NCBI RefSeq assembly: GCF_000250675.2
Contig: NC_018681.1
Location: forward strand, 7,440,001-7,504,000
Length of the DNA: 64,000 bases
Reading direction: 5' to 3'
Source of the DNA: Nocardia brasiliensis ATCC 700358
Lineage (GTDB): Bacteria; Actinomycetota; Actinomycetes; Mycobacteriales; Mycobacteriaceae
Below are positions 8,251-16,702 of the stretch, one piece after another (positions within the stretch are counted from its first letter, which is position 1; every line of letters begins with the position of its first letter). The translations under genes and the position numbers were made by a program. The notes below the pieces were generated by a model that worked only from the letters and a program-made list of their open reading frames with translations, had not been told where the DNA came from and did not search any database.

Positions 8251-8877
8251 TCAGCGCGCGAGCAACGCCGCGACCGCTTTCGGCGCGGCCGCCCACTCGC
8301 GGAGGTTGTTGCGCACCTTCGTTATTCGCCGGCAGGCACACGCGGCGGTGACGCCGTCGGCGTCGATCCCCGCGCCCCGGCACAGGGCGACCGCCCGCGG
8401 CACATGCTGGTACTGGGTGACGACGAGCGCGCGGTCGATGCCGAACAGCCGCTGCGCGCGTTCGCCAGTGGCGCGGGTCGACAATCCCAGGCCGTCGGTG
8501 CGCACGACCGCCGGGTCGACGCCATGGGCCGCGAGATACCTTGTCATCGCGACGATTTCGTCGCCGGAGGTGCCCGCCGCATCACCGGAGACCAGGATTT
8601 CGCGCACCGTGCCCGCACGCAGCAGCTCGATCGCGGCGTCCAACCGCCCGCGCAGATACGGCATCGGCGCGCCGTCCGGGGCGACCTTCGCACCCGGCAC
8701 GATCACCACCGGCGCGGTGGGCGCCGTCGCCGGATCGAACCGATGCCCGGACGACAGCTGCCACAGCCGGAGATTCGCGCCGACCACCAGTCCCGTCACA
8801 GTGACGGCGGCCGCCGCGACCGAGCCGGTCAGCCACCGCCGCACCACACCGGCGGCCCGCTTCGAATCACTCGGCAC
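8251..8877 (-). CDS. SanA/YdcF-family (DUF218) membrane-anchored protein
   Basis: The protein has 208 residues from GTG 8877. A basic head and one hydrophobic helix (residues 12-34) are followed by a DUF218 domain: VVIVPGAKV at the start of the fold, GRLDAAIELLRAG, ILVSGDAAG, DEIVAMTRYLAAHGVDPAVV, GLSTRATGERAQRLFG and ALVVTQYQHVPRAVALCRGAGID. SanA and ElyC members act in envelope or polyprenyl-phosphate metabolism and in vancomycin tolerance in other bacteria; the substrate here is unknown. The ribosome site is weak (GAGACGACA), so the start is less certain than the domain. Confidence 0.85.
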   Translation of the reverse strand: MPSDSKRAAGVVRRWLTGSVAAAAVTVTGLVVGANLRLWQLSSGHRFDPATAPTAPVVIVPGAKVAPDGAPMPYLRGRLDAAIELLRAGTVREILVSGDAAGTSGDEIVAMTRYLAAHGVDPAVVRTDGLGLSTRATGERAQRLFGIDRALVVTQYQHVPRAVALCRGAGIDADGVTAACACRRITKVRNNLREWAAAPKAVAALLAR

Positions 8878-8968
8878 TGTCGTCTCTTTCGTCGGCGCAC
8901 AGGCACCCCGCCCGCGGGCGTACCGGCGACCATCGTAGTGACGTGCCTGCCGCGACCAGGCGCTCGAC

Positions 8969-9901
8969 CTACCGCGGGTCCGGCACCGGTTGCACCGCAA
9001 CGTCTTCGGGCTCCACCGGCTTGGCCGAACGGGCTCGGGTGATGGCCACGCCGGACAGGCACAGCAGGCCGCCGACGATCGCGAGCAGGGCCGGGACCTC
9101 GCCCAGGGCGAGCCACGCCAGCACGACCACCAGGGCCGGCACCACATAGGTGGTCACGCCCATCTTGCCCGCGGTGGTGCGGGCCAACGCGTACGCCCAG
9201 GTGGTGAAGGCCAGCGCGGTGGGGAACACGCCGAGGTACAGGACACTCAACGTCGACGACAGCGGCGCAGCGGCGGCTTCGGTGAGCAGCTGTCTCGCGA
9301 AGGGCGCACAGGCGATCGTCCCGATGACACAACCGCCGGTGGTCACCTGCAACGCCGACGCGTGCGCGAGCGCGGGCTTCTGCGCGACCACCGCGATCGC
9401 CCAGGCGGCGGCCGCGGTCAGGCAGAGCACCACCCCGAGCACCGCGGAACTGCCCGCGTCCGAATTCGACAACCCCACGACCACCGCGCCGGTGCAGGAC
9501 ACCGCGATACCGGCCATCAGGCGCGCCGGAAACCCTTCGCGCAGTACCAATCCGCTCAACAGCGCGATCAGCACCGGGCCGATGTTGATCACCATCGCGG
9601 CGGTGCCCGCGTCGACATACTGCTCGCCCCAGTTCAGCGCGACCATGTAGACGCCGAACCACAGCACACCGGAGACCACGATGCCGGGCCAGGCGCCGCG
9701 CGCGGGCCACCCCTCCCCCTTGATGAGCAGGATCAGCACCAGCGCGATGGACGCCGTCAGCAATCGGCCGAATGCCAAAGCCCCGGGCGAGAAATCCGCT
9801 CCCGCAGACCGGATGAACACGAACGCCGACGCCCAGAGCACCACCGTGACGGCAGCGGCGACGGCGGCCTTTTGACCGGCAGATCGAACGACTAGCTCCA
9901 T
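8969..9901 (-). CDS. EamA/DMT-superfamily exporter
   Basis: The protein has 310 residues and ten predicted membrane helices in two homologous EamA halves (VTVVLWASAFVFIRS begins the first, GVVLCLTAAAAWAIAVVAQK the second), typical of drug/metabolite transporters that export amino acids or small metabolites. No substrate can be read from the sequence. It lies 69 bases downstream of an ArsR-type regulator on the same strand, so it is probably the regulator's target and co-transcribed with it. Confidence 0.88.
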   Translation of the reverse strand: MELVVRSAGQKAAVAAAVTVVLWASAFVFIRSAGADFSPGALAFGRLLTASIALVLILLIKGEGWPARGAWPGIVVSGVLWFGVYMVALNWGEQYVDAGTAAMVINIGPVLIALLSGLVLREGFPARLMAGIAVSCTGAVVVGLSNSDAGSSAVLGVVLCLTAAAAWAIAVVAQKPALAHASALQVTTGGCVIGTIACAPFARQLLTEAAAAPLSSTLSVLYLGVFPTALAFTTWAYALARTTAGKMGVTTYVVPALVVVLAWLALGEVPALLAIVGGLLCLSGVAITRARSAKPVEPEDVAVQPVPDPR

Positions 9902-9970
9902 TTACCGAACACTAGATCAGGGGGCAGGAGAACTCACGCGGATTTCGGACGGCGCGATCGCCCTGCGGCG

Positions 9971-10993
9971 CTAGGCGATCCGCGCGTTGCTGCTGAGATC
10001 TCCTTCGAGCAGCGCGACGCCCAGGGTGGTGATCTCGTGACGCATGGCATTGCGGTGCCGCCAGCTGTCGACCAGCCCGGCCTCGCGCAGAATCGACGCG
10101 TGTTCGCTTGCCGTGGCGGGCGAAACCCCCAGGCTGCGAGCGAGTTCGGTGGTACTGCAGCCTTCGGCGATCACCTGCAGGGCGGCCGCCCTGGTCCGGC
10201 CGAGCAACGCGGTGAGCGCTTCGTTGGTACCGCGCGGACCCCAGGCGGCGGCGAAGTCGCCGATATCCCGCAGCACCGGAACGATCAGCATCATCGGCGC
10301 CGTCTCGTCGACGGTCGAGTGCAGGGTGATCGGTTCGGGCCAGGCGAACAGGGACGGCACGATGAGCAGGCCGCGGCCGGCCAGATGCTCGTCGTGGCAT
10401 GCCTTCGCGCGCAGCACCTCGAGCACCGGCGCACGCCAGCGGGCATGCGGCATGAGCCCGGACAGCAGCCGCTCCACGCCCTCGGCCGCCATGGTGCGGG
10501 CCATCCGTTCGGCGGCGACCTCCAGATAGGTCTGGATATGCGCCCACCGGCCCGCGAACGCCACCGAGTGGAACGCCTCGACGGCGCTCGCGACGCTCTG
10601 CCTGGCGCTGCTGTCGCGTTCGAAGAGTTCGGCGGTCCAGGAGGGCAGCGGGGTTTCGCCGATCTCCGCCCGCCGGCGCACCACGGTCTCCACCTCGTTG
10701 CGCAGCTCCAACCGCGAGGCCAGATGCAGCGCTTCGACGCCGCCGGACATCGTCCGCGCGCCCCGGGTCGGCGTGATCAGGTCGAGAAAATTCTCCTCTG
10801 CGGGGAAGATCTCGGCGATCCGGCCGAAGTCGGCGGGGATCGCCGCGCCGACCTGCTGCCGCCAGCCCGTGTAGACGGCGACATTCGAGCGTTGCACGGC
10901 CCGGGTGGCCAGCATGGTTTCGCCCAGGGCGCCCAGTGGCGACCCGACCCGGATCCGGACGAGATCCTCCGGCGTGAAGATGATCCGCTTCAT
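9971..10993 (-). CDS. ArsR-family winged-helix regulator with N-terminal sensor-like domain
   Basis: The protein has 340 residues. A roughly 240-residue N-terminal region of the type seen in many actinobacterial regulators (IIFTPEDLVRIRV at the start) precedes a C-terminal ArsR-like helix-turn-helix at about residues 255-320 (TTELARSLGVSPATASEHASILREAGLV). No cysteine metal-sensing motif is visible in the helix, so metal sensing should not be assumed. It is followed by the EamA exporter and preceded, seven bases away, by a small ORF, suggesting one leftward transcription unit. Two related dyad sequences upstream (11290-11311 and 11647-11673) are candidate operators. Confidence 0.85.
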   Translation of the reverse strand: MKRIIFTPEDLVRIRVGSPLGALGETMLATRAVQRSNVAVYTGWRQQVGAAIPADFGRIAEIFPAEENFLDLITPTRGARTMSGGVEALHLASRLELRNEVETVVRRRAEIGETPLPSWTAELFERDSSARQSVASAVEAFHSVAFAGRWAHIQTYLEVAAERMARTMAAEGVERLLSGLMPHARWRAPVLEVLRAKACHDEHLAGRGLLIVPSLFAWPEPITLHSTVDETAPMMLIVPVLRDIGDFAAAWGPRGTNEALTALLGRTRAAALQVIAEGCSTTELARSLGVSPATASEHASILREAGLVDSWRHRNAMRHEITTLGVALLEGDLSSNARIA

Positions 10994-11000
10994 GCGCGGC

Positions 11001-11228
11001 TCACCGCAGACCTTGCCACCGCACCGCCACGAACGGATCGATGCTCGTCAGCAGTTCGCCGGTATTGCTCGGCTGCGGCGCTTCCCGCAGCACCGATTCG
11101 CTCCTGCGGGACCACATGGTCTGCCACCACCGCGTGCCTCGCTTCCACTCCGTCGCCATCCCGTCGGCGCACCGCGCCACCACCAGCGCGACCTCGCCTC
11201 CGGCGGGCGCCGCTACGTCCTTCATCAT
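11001..11228 (-). CDS. Small hypothetical protein, 75 residues
   Basis: The start ATG at 11228 has AGGAG seven bases upstream; a second ATG follows immediately. The product is Trp- and Arg-rich in its middle (EWKRGTRWWQTMWSRRSESVLR) with no signal or membrane helix. The stop lies seven bases before the ArsR-type gene, consistent with co-transcription. No family was recognised, so the call rests on the ribosome site and operon position only. It could still be a chance frame. Confidence 0.5.
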   Translation of the reverse strand: MMKDVAAPAGGEVALVVARCADGMATEWKRGTRWWQTMWSRRSESVLREAPQPSNTGELLTSIDPFVAVRWQGLR

Positions 11229-11289
11229 CGTCGCACTCCTCATAGTCACTGCTCAGCAGCCTATGAAGGGGAGCGGGTGGGACGCACCA

Positions 11290-11311
11290 TGTTTCGGTCC
11301 AGGCCGAAACA
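11290..11311. promoter_or_regulatory. Dyad upstream of the small ORF/ArsR unit
   Basis: The inverted repeat TGTTTCGG-6-CCGAAACA lies about 60 bases upstream of the 75-residue ORF. Its TTTCGG/CCGAAA core also occurs in the longer palindrome at 11647-11673, so both may be sites for the same regulator, plausibly the ArsR-type protein. This is inference. Confidence 0.4.
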
Positions 11312-11342
11312 CCCTGGGAACTCGGGGCTCGACGATCCCCGC

Positions 11343-11552
11343 TCAGCGCTTGTGCGCGATGTCGTACCACTGGTGCGGCACGGACCAATCCCATGCGTCC
11401 GAGCCGGGGACGATCGGCGATTGGGCACGGGCCGCTTCGATCCGCTCGGCCTCGATGAAGCAGCGCACCGAACCGCCCACGCAGGCCCCGTACAAGAGCA
11501 ATCCCCGGACGATGTGACGCCGGAACACCTGCCACGAGATGCGCCTCTGCAT
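11343..11552 (-). CDS. Small hypothetical protein, 69 residues
   Basis: A strong ribosome site, GAGGAGGT, sits five bases before ATG 11552, which is the main support. The protein starts with a basic segment (MQRRISWQVFRRHIVRG), followed by a short hydrophobic stretch LLLYGACVGGSV and an amphipathic tail ending in WYDIAHKR. It could be a small membrane-associated protein. No family was recognised. The gene is oriented towards the 75-residue ORF, ArsR regulator and exporter. Confidence 0.6.
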   Translation of the reverse strand: MQRRISWQVFRRHIVRGLLLYGACVGGSVRCFIEAERIEAARAQSPIVPGSDAWDWSVPHQWYDIAHKR

Positions 11553-11646
11553 CGGTACCTCCTCGCCGAAGGTGCTTGCGGTACTACGGATTCCGAGCCT
11601 GAACCACCGCGCTGAGCAGGTCGGATCCAGTCACGATACCGCCGGG

Positions 11647-11673
11647 GTTCCGATTTCGGACCGAAATCGGAAC
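11647..11673. promoter_or_regulatory. Perfect 27-base palindrome, candidate operator
   Basis: Two perfect 13-base arms, GTTCCGATTTCGG and its reverse complement, flank a single central A. It lies about 95 bases upstream of the 69-residue ORF and just beyond the end of the diiron oxygenase gene. A one-base centre is too tight for an RNA hairpin terminator but suits a dimeric repressor site. Confidence 0.5.
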
Positions 11674-11717
11674 CGAATTCGACCGAGTGGGGACCGGGGC
11701 GTTCGACCCTGAAACGG

Positions 11718-11752
11718 CGAAGGCCCGGCGTCGCGCTGCCGCCGGGCCTTCG
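11718..11752 (-). terminator. Hairpin after the diiron oxygenase gene
   Basis: A 12-bp stem, CGAAGGCCCGGC paired with GCCGGGCCTTCG, starts eight bases beyond the oxygenase stop. No T-run follows, so termination is inferred from position and stem strength. Confidence 0.65.
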
Positions 11753-11759
11753 TTCGCGA

Positions 11760-12758
11760 TCAGGAGTGCGTGCGCACCGGTTCGCCGCGGTACCGCGACT
11801 CTTTGCCGTCGATCCGTAGCACCCGCCAGGCCAGCTTGGCCGCCGGATTCATCAGCCCGATCTCGGCGGCCAGCATCCTGGCCTCGCCGAAGAAGTCGCG
11901 GCGCCGCGCCCTGGCCTCGGCGCTGCGCCAGAACAGTTCGCGCCGAATGCCCTTCGGGATGTCGAACTCGCGGAACAACGACCGCGGCGGCTTCACGATC
12001 AGATCGCAGGCGATGAACATGATGATCGGGTAGGCCAGCGACAGGGTCGCGCGCTGTACCGGATGCTGTTTCGGGACCCGGTGCCGCAGATATTCGTGTG
12101 CGAAGGCGATATGCCGGGCCTCCTCGGCGATGTGAATCCGCATCACGTCGCGCATGATCGGGTGCACGTCCTCGCCCGCGCGCAGCACCTGCTTCTGCAC
12201 ATGGTCGATCGGCTCCTCGCCGGCCAGCACCGCGACGAAGAAGGTAGTCGGGAAGAAGCGTCCGAGCAGCGGCACCAGCGGGCCGAGCAGCTTCATGATC
12301 GAGCCCATGCCCGGGACGTCCGCACCGATCCGGTTGACCATCTCCTGGAACATCAGGGTGTGGTTGACCTCCTCGGCGACCTCGTGATTGAGGTAGCGGA
12401 ACTCGGCCGAGCCGTTGGGCACCTTGGCGAACAGATAGTTCATCACGCCGCCGATGAGCAGTTCCTCGAACTGCAGCCCGACCTTCGCGATATTGGCCTG
12501 CCGCCACATCCCGATCTCGATCTTGCGGCTTTCCGGCAGCGCGAGGTACCAGGGATGCGCACCGAGCGGATCGGTGGAGGCCGGGAGAATCCAGCGCGGG
12601 TCGTTCGGGATCACCGCCCATTCGGCGGATTCCCAGTCGATCTCGGTGTACGGGTCGAAGTGCCGATTGACCGAGCCTTCGGACAGTGTCGTCAGGATCG
12701 CCGTGTACTCACCCATTGCTGCGGTGCGAGACGGCGCCGTTGCCGACTGTGTTGCCAT
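11760..12758 (-). CDS. AurF-like diiron oxygenase
   Basis: The protein has 332 residues and is a ferritin-like four-helix-bundle oxygenase of the p-aminobenzoate N-oxygenase (AurF) type. Carboxylate and histidine iron ligands are visible in EELLIGG, NHEVAEEVNHTLMFQEM and HIAEEARHIAFAHEYLR, the order expected for a diiron centre. AurF oxidises an arylamine to a nitro group; most actinobacterial homologues have unknown substrates, and the sequence does not decide this one. It stands alone, divergent from a DsbA-like gene, with an A/T-rich gap between. ATG 12758 was taken; ATG at about 12716 (MGEYTAIL) is possible. Confidence 0.82.
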   Translation of the reverse strand: MATQSATAPSRTAAMGEYTAILTTLSEGSVNRHFDPYTEIDWESAEWAVIPNDPRWILPASTDPLGAHPWYLALPESRKIEIGMWRQANIAKVGLQFEELLIGGVMNYLFAKVPNGSAEFRYLNHEVAEEVNHTLMFQEMVNRIGADVPGMGSIMKLLGPLVPLLGRFFPTTFFVAVLAGEEPIDHVQKQVLRAGEDVHPIMRDVMRIHIAEEARHIAFAHEYLRHRVPKQHPVQRATLSLAYPIIMFIACDLIVKPPRSLFREFDIPKGIRRELFWRSAEARARRRDFFGEARMLAAEIGLMNPAAKLAWRVLRIDGKESRYRGEPVRTHS

Positions 12759-12939
12759 GACGTCTACCTCATATCGGGTCGAGGTTAATGTGACACAGGT
12801 TTACGGTAACAGTCTGTCTCAGTCATTTCTAGATCGATCGGGTCTGCTAGGCAGATTGCCGAGCACACCGCGCCCGGGAACAGAACCGAATCTCGGAGTG
12901 TTGGCTGTTCAGGGGGTTGCGACGAGAGTGAGGACGCCC
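12759..12939. promoter_or_regulatory. Divergent promoter gap of diiron oxygenase and DsbA-like genes
   Basis: About 180 bases, A/T-richer than the flanks, contain the short dyad TTACGGTAA near 12802. Promoters for both divergent genes should lie here; none can be assigned. Confidence 0.35.
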
Positions 12940-13650
12940 GTGCGGGTCGAGATCTGGACCGACATCAACTGCCCGTTCTGCTACCTGGGCAAGGCGCGGT
13001 TCGGGGCGGCGCTGGCCGAGTTCGCGCATCGCGCCGATGTCGAAGTGGTGCACCGGTCGTTCGAATTGGACCCGACGCTGCCCGCGAACGAGTCCGGGCC
13101 GGTGATCACGAAAATCGCCCGCAAGTACGGGATCAGCGAGGCGCAGGCCGCGGCCAACGAACGCGGTATCGGCGCGCAAGCCGCCGAACTCGGTCTGCCG
13201 TATCTGACCGAGGGCCGCGACTACGGCAGTTCGTTCGACATGCACCGCCTGCTGCACTTCGCCCTCGCCCAGGGCGAACAGGAAGAACTGCTCGACGCCC
13301 TCTACCGCGCGAACTTCGCCGAGGAGCAGTCGCTGTTCGCCGATCACGACCGGCTGGCCCGGCTCGCCGCGGACGCCGGACTCGAGGAATCGGCCGTGCG
13401 CACGGTTCTCGCGGACCCGACGGCCTATGCCGACGGCGTGCGGGCCGACGAAAAGGAAGCGGCCGAACTGGGTGCGACCGGTGTCCCGTTCTTCGTCTTT
13501 GATCGCAAGTACGGCGTATCCGGGGCCCAGCCCACGGCGGTGTTCGCCCAGGCGCTCGAGCAGGCCTGGGCCGAGCACCGACCGGTCCTGCAGACGATCG
13601 GCGGCGCGGACGCCTGCGGCCCCGACGGCTGCGCAGTGCCCGAGCACTGA
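12940..13650 (+). CDS. DsbA-family oxidoreductase, FrnE/polyketide-isomerase type
   Basis: The protein has 236 residues from GTG 12940, with GAGG about seven bases upstream; GTG 12928 is an alternative. A thioredoxin-like CPFC motif lies at residues 11-14 (DINCPFCYLGKARF), followed by the helical insertion of the DsbA/FrnE family and the cis-proline region GVPFFVF near the end. There is no signal peptide, so it is a cytoplasmic thiol oxidoreductase. The C-terminus carries extra cysteines (DACGPDGCAV), as in other FrnE proteins. The gene is monocistronic and convergent with a lipase. Confidence 0.87.
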   Translation: MRVEIWTDINCPFCYLGKARFGAALAEFAHRADVEVVHRSFELDPTLPANESGPVITKIARKYGISEAQAAANERGIGAQAAELGLPYLTEGRDYGSSFDMHRLLHFALAQGEQEELLDALYRANFAEEQSLFADHDRLARLAADAGLEESAVRTVLADPTAYADGVRADEKEAAELGATGVPFFVFDRKYGVSGAQPTAVFAQALEQAWAEHRPVLQTIGGADACGPDGCAVPEH

Positions 13651-13662
13651 GCCGCGACGCCA

Positions 13663-13700
13663 TTCGCCCCGCACGGTAACGAGCTACCACGCGGGGCGAA
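13663..13700. terminator. Bidirectional hairpin between convergent genes
   Basis: A 10-bp stem, TTCGCCCCGC paired with GCGGGGCGAA, lies between the DsbA-like gene and the convergent lipase. There is no T-run. Confidence 0.55.
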
Positions 13701-13715
13701 CGGCGAACTGTCTGG

Positions 13716-14963
13716 TTATCCGCAGTTGCTCGGCGCGGGCCGGCCGGCGAAACGTCCGTCCAGCCAGTTCATCATCGACGGCAGCCCGAGTTCGGCGGCC
13801 GTCAGATGATCGGGTGTCGGGTACAGCTCCGCCTGCACCTTGACCCCGGCACGGCAGTACCGGTGCACCGTGCTGGTGATCGCGTCCAGCGGGATCAGCC
13901 CGTCCTGCGGCGAATGCCATTCGAAGATCGGCGCGTCCGGGACACCGTCGTAGAGCTCGACGCTGTTCTCGTCCGCCACCGCCCAGGCCTTCGGATCATG
14001 GGCCAGCACAATGTCTTTCGCGTAGTCGTCGAAGCTGTGCCCGACTCCGCGCGCGATCAGGTCATTCGTGCAGCTGTTCGCCATGCCCCGGGCCGCGGCG
14101 AGTCCGCGCTCGTTCAGCGCGCTGGTGATCGGCAGGCGGTCCGGGTACTCCCGCTCGAGGCCGAGCACGGCGGCGAAGCCGAGTCCGAACGCCGGATGCT
14201 GGTTGTGCCCGATCGCCCAGCCCATGGTGGTCAGGTTCATCGGCACCCCGCCTTCGGCGGCACCGACCAGATTCAGTTCCGGCGCATACGTCGGCGCCAG
14301 CGCGGCGGCCCAGGCGGTCGCCATACCGCCCCCGGAGTAACCGGCCACCGCGGCCGGGCTCTGTCCGAGGCCGAGCTGCGGCAGCCGCTGCGCCGCACGG
14401 ATCCCGTCGAGGGTGATCCGGCCGCCCAATTTCGCTGCGCCGTAAGCACTGTTCGGGCCGAGGTGGTCCGGCAGCGCGACGCTCCAGCCGCGGGCCAGCG
14501 CGACGTTCAGCACCGGCGCGAACGGCACGATGAAGTTGGTGTCGTTGGCGTAGAGCCCGTGCGAGATCGCGCACTGGGTGCCGAGGCCGTTGATGATGTG
14601 CTGGAACGAGAGCAGGGGTGCGTCGGCGCGGTGACCGAGCGGCGTGAGCACCGTCGTGGTCGCCGCGATCGGCTCACCCTGCGAGTTCGTCGACCGGAAC
14701 TTGATCAGCGTGACCGTGGCGCCGGGGAAGAAGAACAGTGGTGGCATCGGCCGGCTGTCGAGCACGTCGCCGGGGGCCTTGCTCGCGATGTCGGCGGGCG
14801 CGGCATAGAACGGGTCCGGGTCCGGGAGCGGCCAGATCGGCTGGGCGCTCGCGGTGACCGTCCCGGTCGCGGCCATGGCCACGCCGATCGTCAGCGCACC
14901 GAGGATCGCGCGAATCGGTCTGAATTTCCGGCCGCCGTCCGGCCGGAAGAAACGTCTGCCCAC
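13716..14963 (-). CDS. Secreted lipase (LIP family)
   Basis: The protein has 415 residues from GTG 14963, chosen because GGAGGT lies nine bases upstream; ATG 15011 would lengthen the signal region but has no good ribosome site. A basic head (GRRFFRPDGGRKFRPIR) and hydrophobic core end at a Sec cleavage site near TASAQP. The alpha/beta-hydrolase nucleophile is in AGYSGGGMATAWAA. A late DHLTAAE segment may hold the catalytic His. Several cysteines suggest disulphides outside the cell. This is the secretory lipase family (PF03583-like) common in Nocardia and mycobacteria; substrates are probably esters or triacylglycerols. Confidence 0.87.
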   Translation of the reverse strand: MGRRFFRPDGGRKFRPIRAILGALTIGVAMAATGTVTASAQPIWPLPDPDPFYAAPADIASKAPGDVLDSRPMPPLFFFPGATVTLIKFRSTNSQGEPIAATTTVLTPLGHRADAPLLSFQHIINGLGTQCAISHGLYANDTNFIVPFAPVLNVALARGWSVALPDHLGPNSAYGAAKLGGRITLDGIRAAQRLPQLGLGQSPAAVAGYSGGGMATAWAAALAPTYAPELNLVGAAEGGVPMNLTTMGWAIGHNQHPAFGLGFAAVLGLEREYPDRLPITSALNERGLAAARGMANSCTNDLIARGVGHSFDDYAKDIVLAHDPKAWAVADENSVELYDGVPDAPIFEWHSPQDGLIPLDAITSTVHRYCRAGVKVQAELYPTPDHLTAAELGLPSMMNWLDGRFAGRPAPSNCG

Positions 14964-15515
14964 TGCTGCTGTACCTCCACTGCTTCGCAAGAATTGTCGG
15001 GTGATCTGCATTCAGCTGTCTCTACCGTAATATTTCAGCTGCGCTTCACTCTTTTAAGTACCGGCTTGCAAATAGCACGCCCGCCGGGCACGACGCCTCG
15101 ATAATACGATTTACCACGAATGTCCGCCGCGCCCACATCATCACCTCGGCCGGCCGTCCGGATCGACCCGGCACAGCATCGCATCATCTCGACTGGTTTA
15201 CGAAACATGCTGCACTGCAACATCTCTCAAGACAGTCCGATATGCGCGCAGGCCGCTACCCGATAGCCCGCATCTACCGGCGCCGGTGTCCGATCATTAT
15301 CCGAACCCAGCCACACTCCCGACTCTCGATCATTCCGCGCCGTCGTCCGGTCAGCGTAATAGCGGCAACCATACCGGTCCATCCCGGTGTCCGGCGTCGC
15401 GAAGAATTCACACCTTTCTAACAAGGTGCTCCGGCGGAATTCACCGATCAGGCGGCGACAGCCACACCGGCCCGCGCCGGGAATAACGGACGGCGACCGC
15501 GTGTTCGGCTCGGAC
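14964..15515. other. Intergenic region, no gene seen
   Basis: About 550 bases separate the divergent lipase and DinB-like genes. Base composition is less GC-rich than in the genes, for example at 15020-15060. No conserved coding frame, RNA structure or operator stood out. Confidence 0.4.
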
Positions 15516-16028
15516 ATGACCAGCGCTGACTTGTTGATCGACGCCTTCGGCCGAGTTCGGGAGAACGTGCACGGTGCCGTCGCGGACCTGACCCCCGACG
15601 AACTGGGCGCGCGCCTGGACCCCGGTGCCAACTCCATCGCCTGGCTGCTCTGGCACCTGACCCGGGTGCAGGACGATCACATCGCCGAGGTCGCGCGACT
15701 GGACCAGGTGTGGACGGCCGCGGGCTGGGCGGACCGCTTCGGCCTGCCCTTCGCCGACGAGGCGACCGGCTACGGCCACACCCCGGCCGATATCGAGCAG
15801 CTCGGGCGGGTGCCCGTCGAACTACTGCTCGGCTACTACGACGCGGTGCACGCACAGACGCTCGATTACGTCGCCGACCTCACCGACGCCGACCTCCCCC
15901 GCGTCGTCGACACCCGCTGGGATCCACCGGTCACCCTCGGCGTCCGGTTGGTCAGCGTCGTGGACGACGATATCCAGCACTCCGGCCAAGCGGCATTCAT
16001 CCGCGGAGTCCTGTTGCGCCGCAGATGA
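15516..16028 (+). CDS. DinB/DUF664-family protein
   Basis: The protein has 170 residues from ATG 15516. It is a four-helix-bundle DinB-like protein: LLIDAFGRVRENVHGAV, an early SIAWLLWHLTRVQDDHI with the first metal-type histidine, and a C-terminal VVDDDIQHSGQAAFIRGVL with the second. Members include mycothiol-dependent transferases and isomerases and many uncharacterised proteins; the conserved histidines fit a metal site. The stop directly abuts the stop of the convergent TetR gene. Substrate unknown. Confidence 0.83.
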   Translation: MTSADLLIDAFGRVRENVHGAVADLTPDELGARLDPGANSIAWLLWHLTRVQDDHIAEVARLDQVWTAAGWADRFGLPFADEATGYGHTPADIEQLGRVPVELLLGYYDAVHAQTLDYVADLTDADLPRVVDTRWDPPVTLGVRLVSVVDDDIQHSGQAAFIRGVLLRRR

Positions 16029-16598
16029 TCAGGCGCTCGGCCAATTACTGAGCAGCGCGTCGAGGGCGTCGAGCGAGCGTGCCCACGAGTCCTCGACCGC
16101 GCGCGGGTGGCTGTCGTAGCGCCCCGCCAGTTCGAGCTGCACGTAACCGTGAAAGGTGCCGTGCAGCAGGCGGATCGCGTCGGTTTCGGCCGGCTCATCG
16201 AGCTGATACCCGCGCAGGATGGCGCGGGTCATCTGCGAATGCCTGCGGGCGGCACTGGCTTCGGCGGTCGCCGGGTCCAAATCCAGCTGCATCGCGGCGT
16301 ACCGGCCGGGGTGCTGCTTCGCATAGTCGCGGTAGGCGTTGGCGAACGCCACCAGCGCATCCTTGCCCGCACGACCCGCCAAAGCCTCGGCGACTTTGTC
16401 GGCGAGTTCGCCGAGCGCCATGACCGCGATCTTGACGCGCAGCTCGCGCGCACCGGCCAACCGCGAGTACAGGCTCGCGTCCTTCACGCCCACTCTGCGC
16501 GCGAGCGCCGGGACGGTCACGTTGTCGAAGCCGATCTCGTCGGCGAGTTCCGCCGCCGCCTCGATCAGGTTCTCACTCGTGACCCGTGCGCGCGCCAT
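16029..16598 (-). CDS. TetR/AcrR-family repressor
   Basis: The protein has 189 residues from ATG 16598, which has GAGGAGAAGG just upstream. The N-terminal helix-turn-helix (TVPALARRVGVKDASLYSRL, residues 28-47) is followed by an all-helical ligand domain with a WHG-type C-terminal half (LLHGTFHGYVQLE). It is divergent from an amidohydrolase-SGNH hydrolase operon, with an imperfect dyad in the shared gap, so it probably represses that operon and itself. Confidence 0.87.
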   Translation of the reverse strand: MARARVTSENLIEAAAELADEIGFDNVTVPALARRVGVKDASLYSRLAGARELRVKIAVMALGELADKVAEALAGRAGKDALVAFANAYRDYAKQHPGRYAAMQLDLDPATAEASAARRHSQMTRAILRGYQLDEPAETDAIRLLHGTFHGYVQLELAGRYDSHPRAVEDSWARSLDALDALLSNWPSA

Positions 16599-16635
16599 GC
16601 CTTCTCCTCGTGTGACTACAGGATTACTCATTTGC

Positions 16636-16657
16636 CTAATACCACTAGGTAGTTTAG
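16636..16657. promoter_or_regulatory. Imperfect dyad between TetR and amidohydrolase genes
   Basis: An imperfect inverted repeat with outer CTAA/TTAG and inner TACC/GGTA arms lies 38 bases from the TetR start and about 45 from the amidohydrolase start. It is a plausible TetR operator. Confidence 0.4.
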
Positions 16658-16702
16658 CGTATCGACTTGTTAAATGCGCCAGCAACTACAGGAGAAGGGG
16701 TG

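Noticed and set aside
11001..11249. GTG at 11249 as start of the 75-residue ORF
   Set aside because: AGGAG lies between this GTG and the ATG at 11228 with ideal spacing for the latter, so the later start was used.
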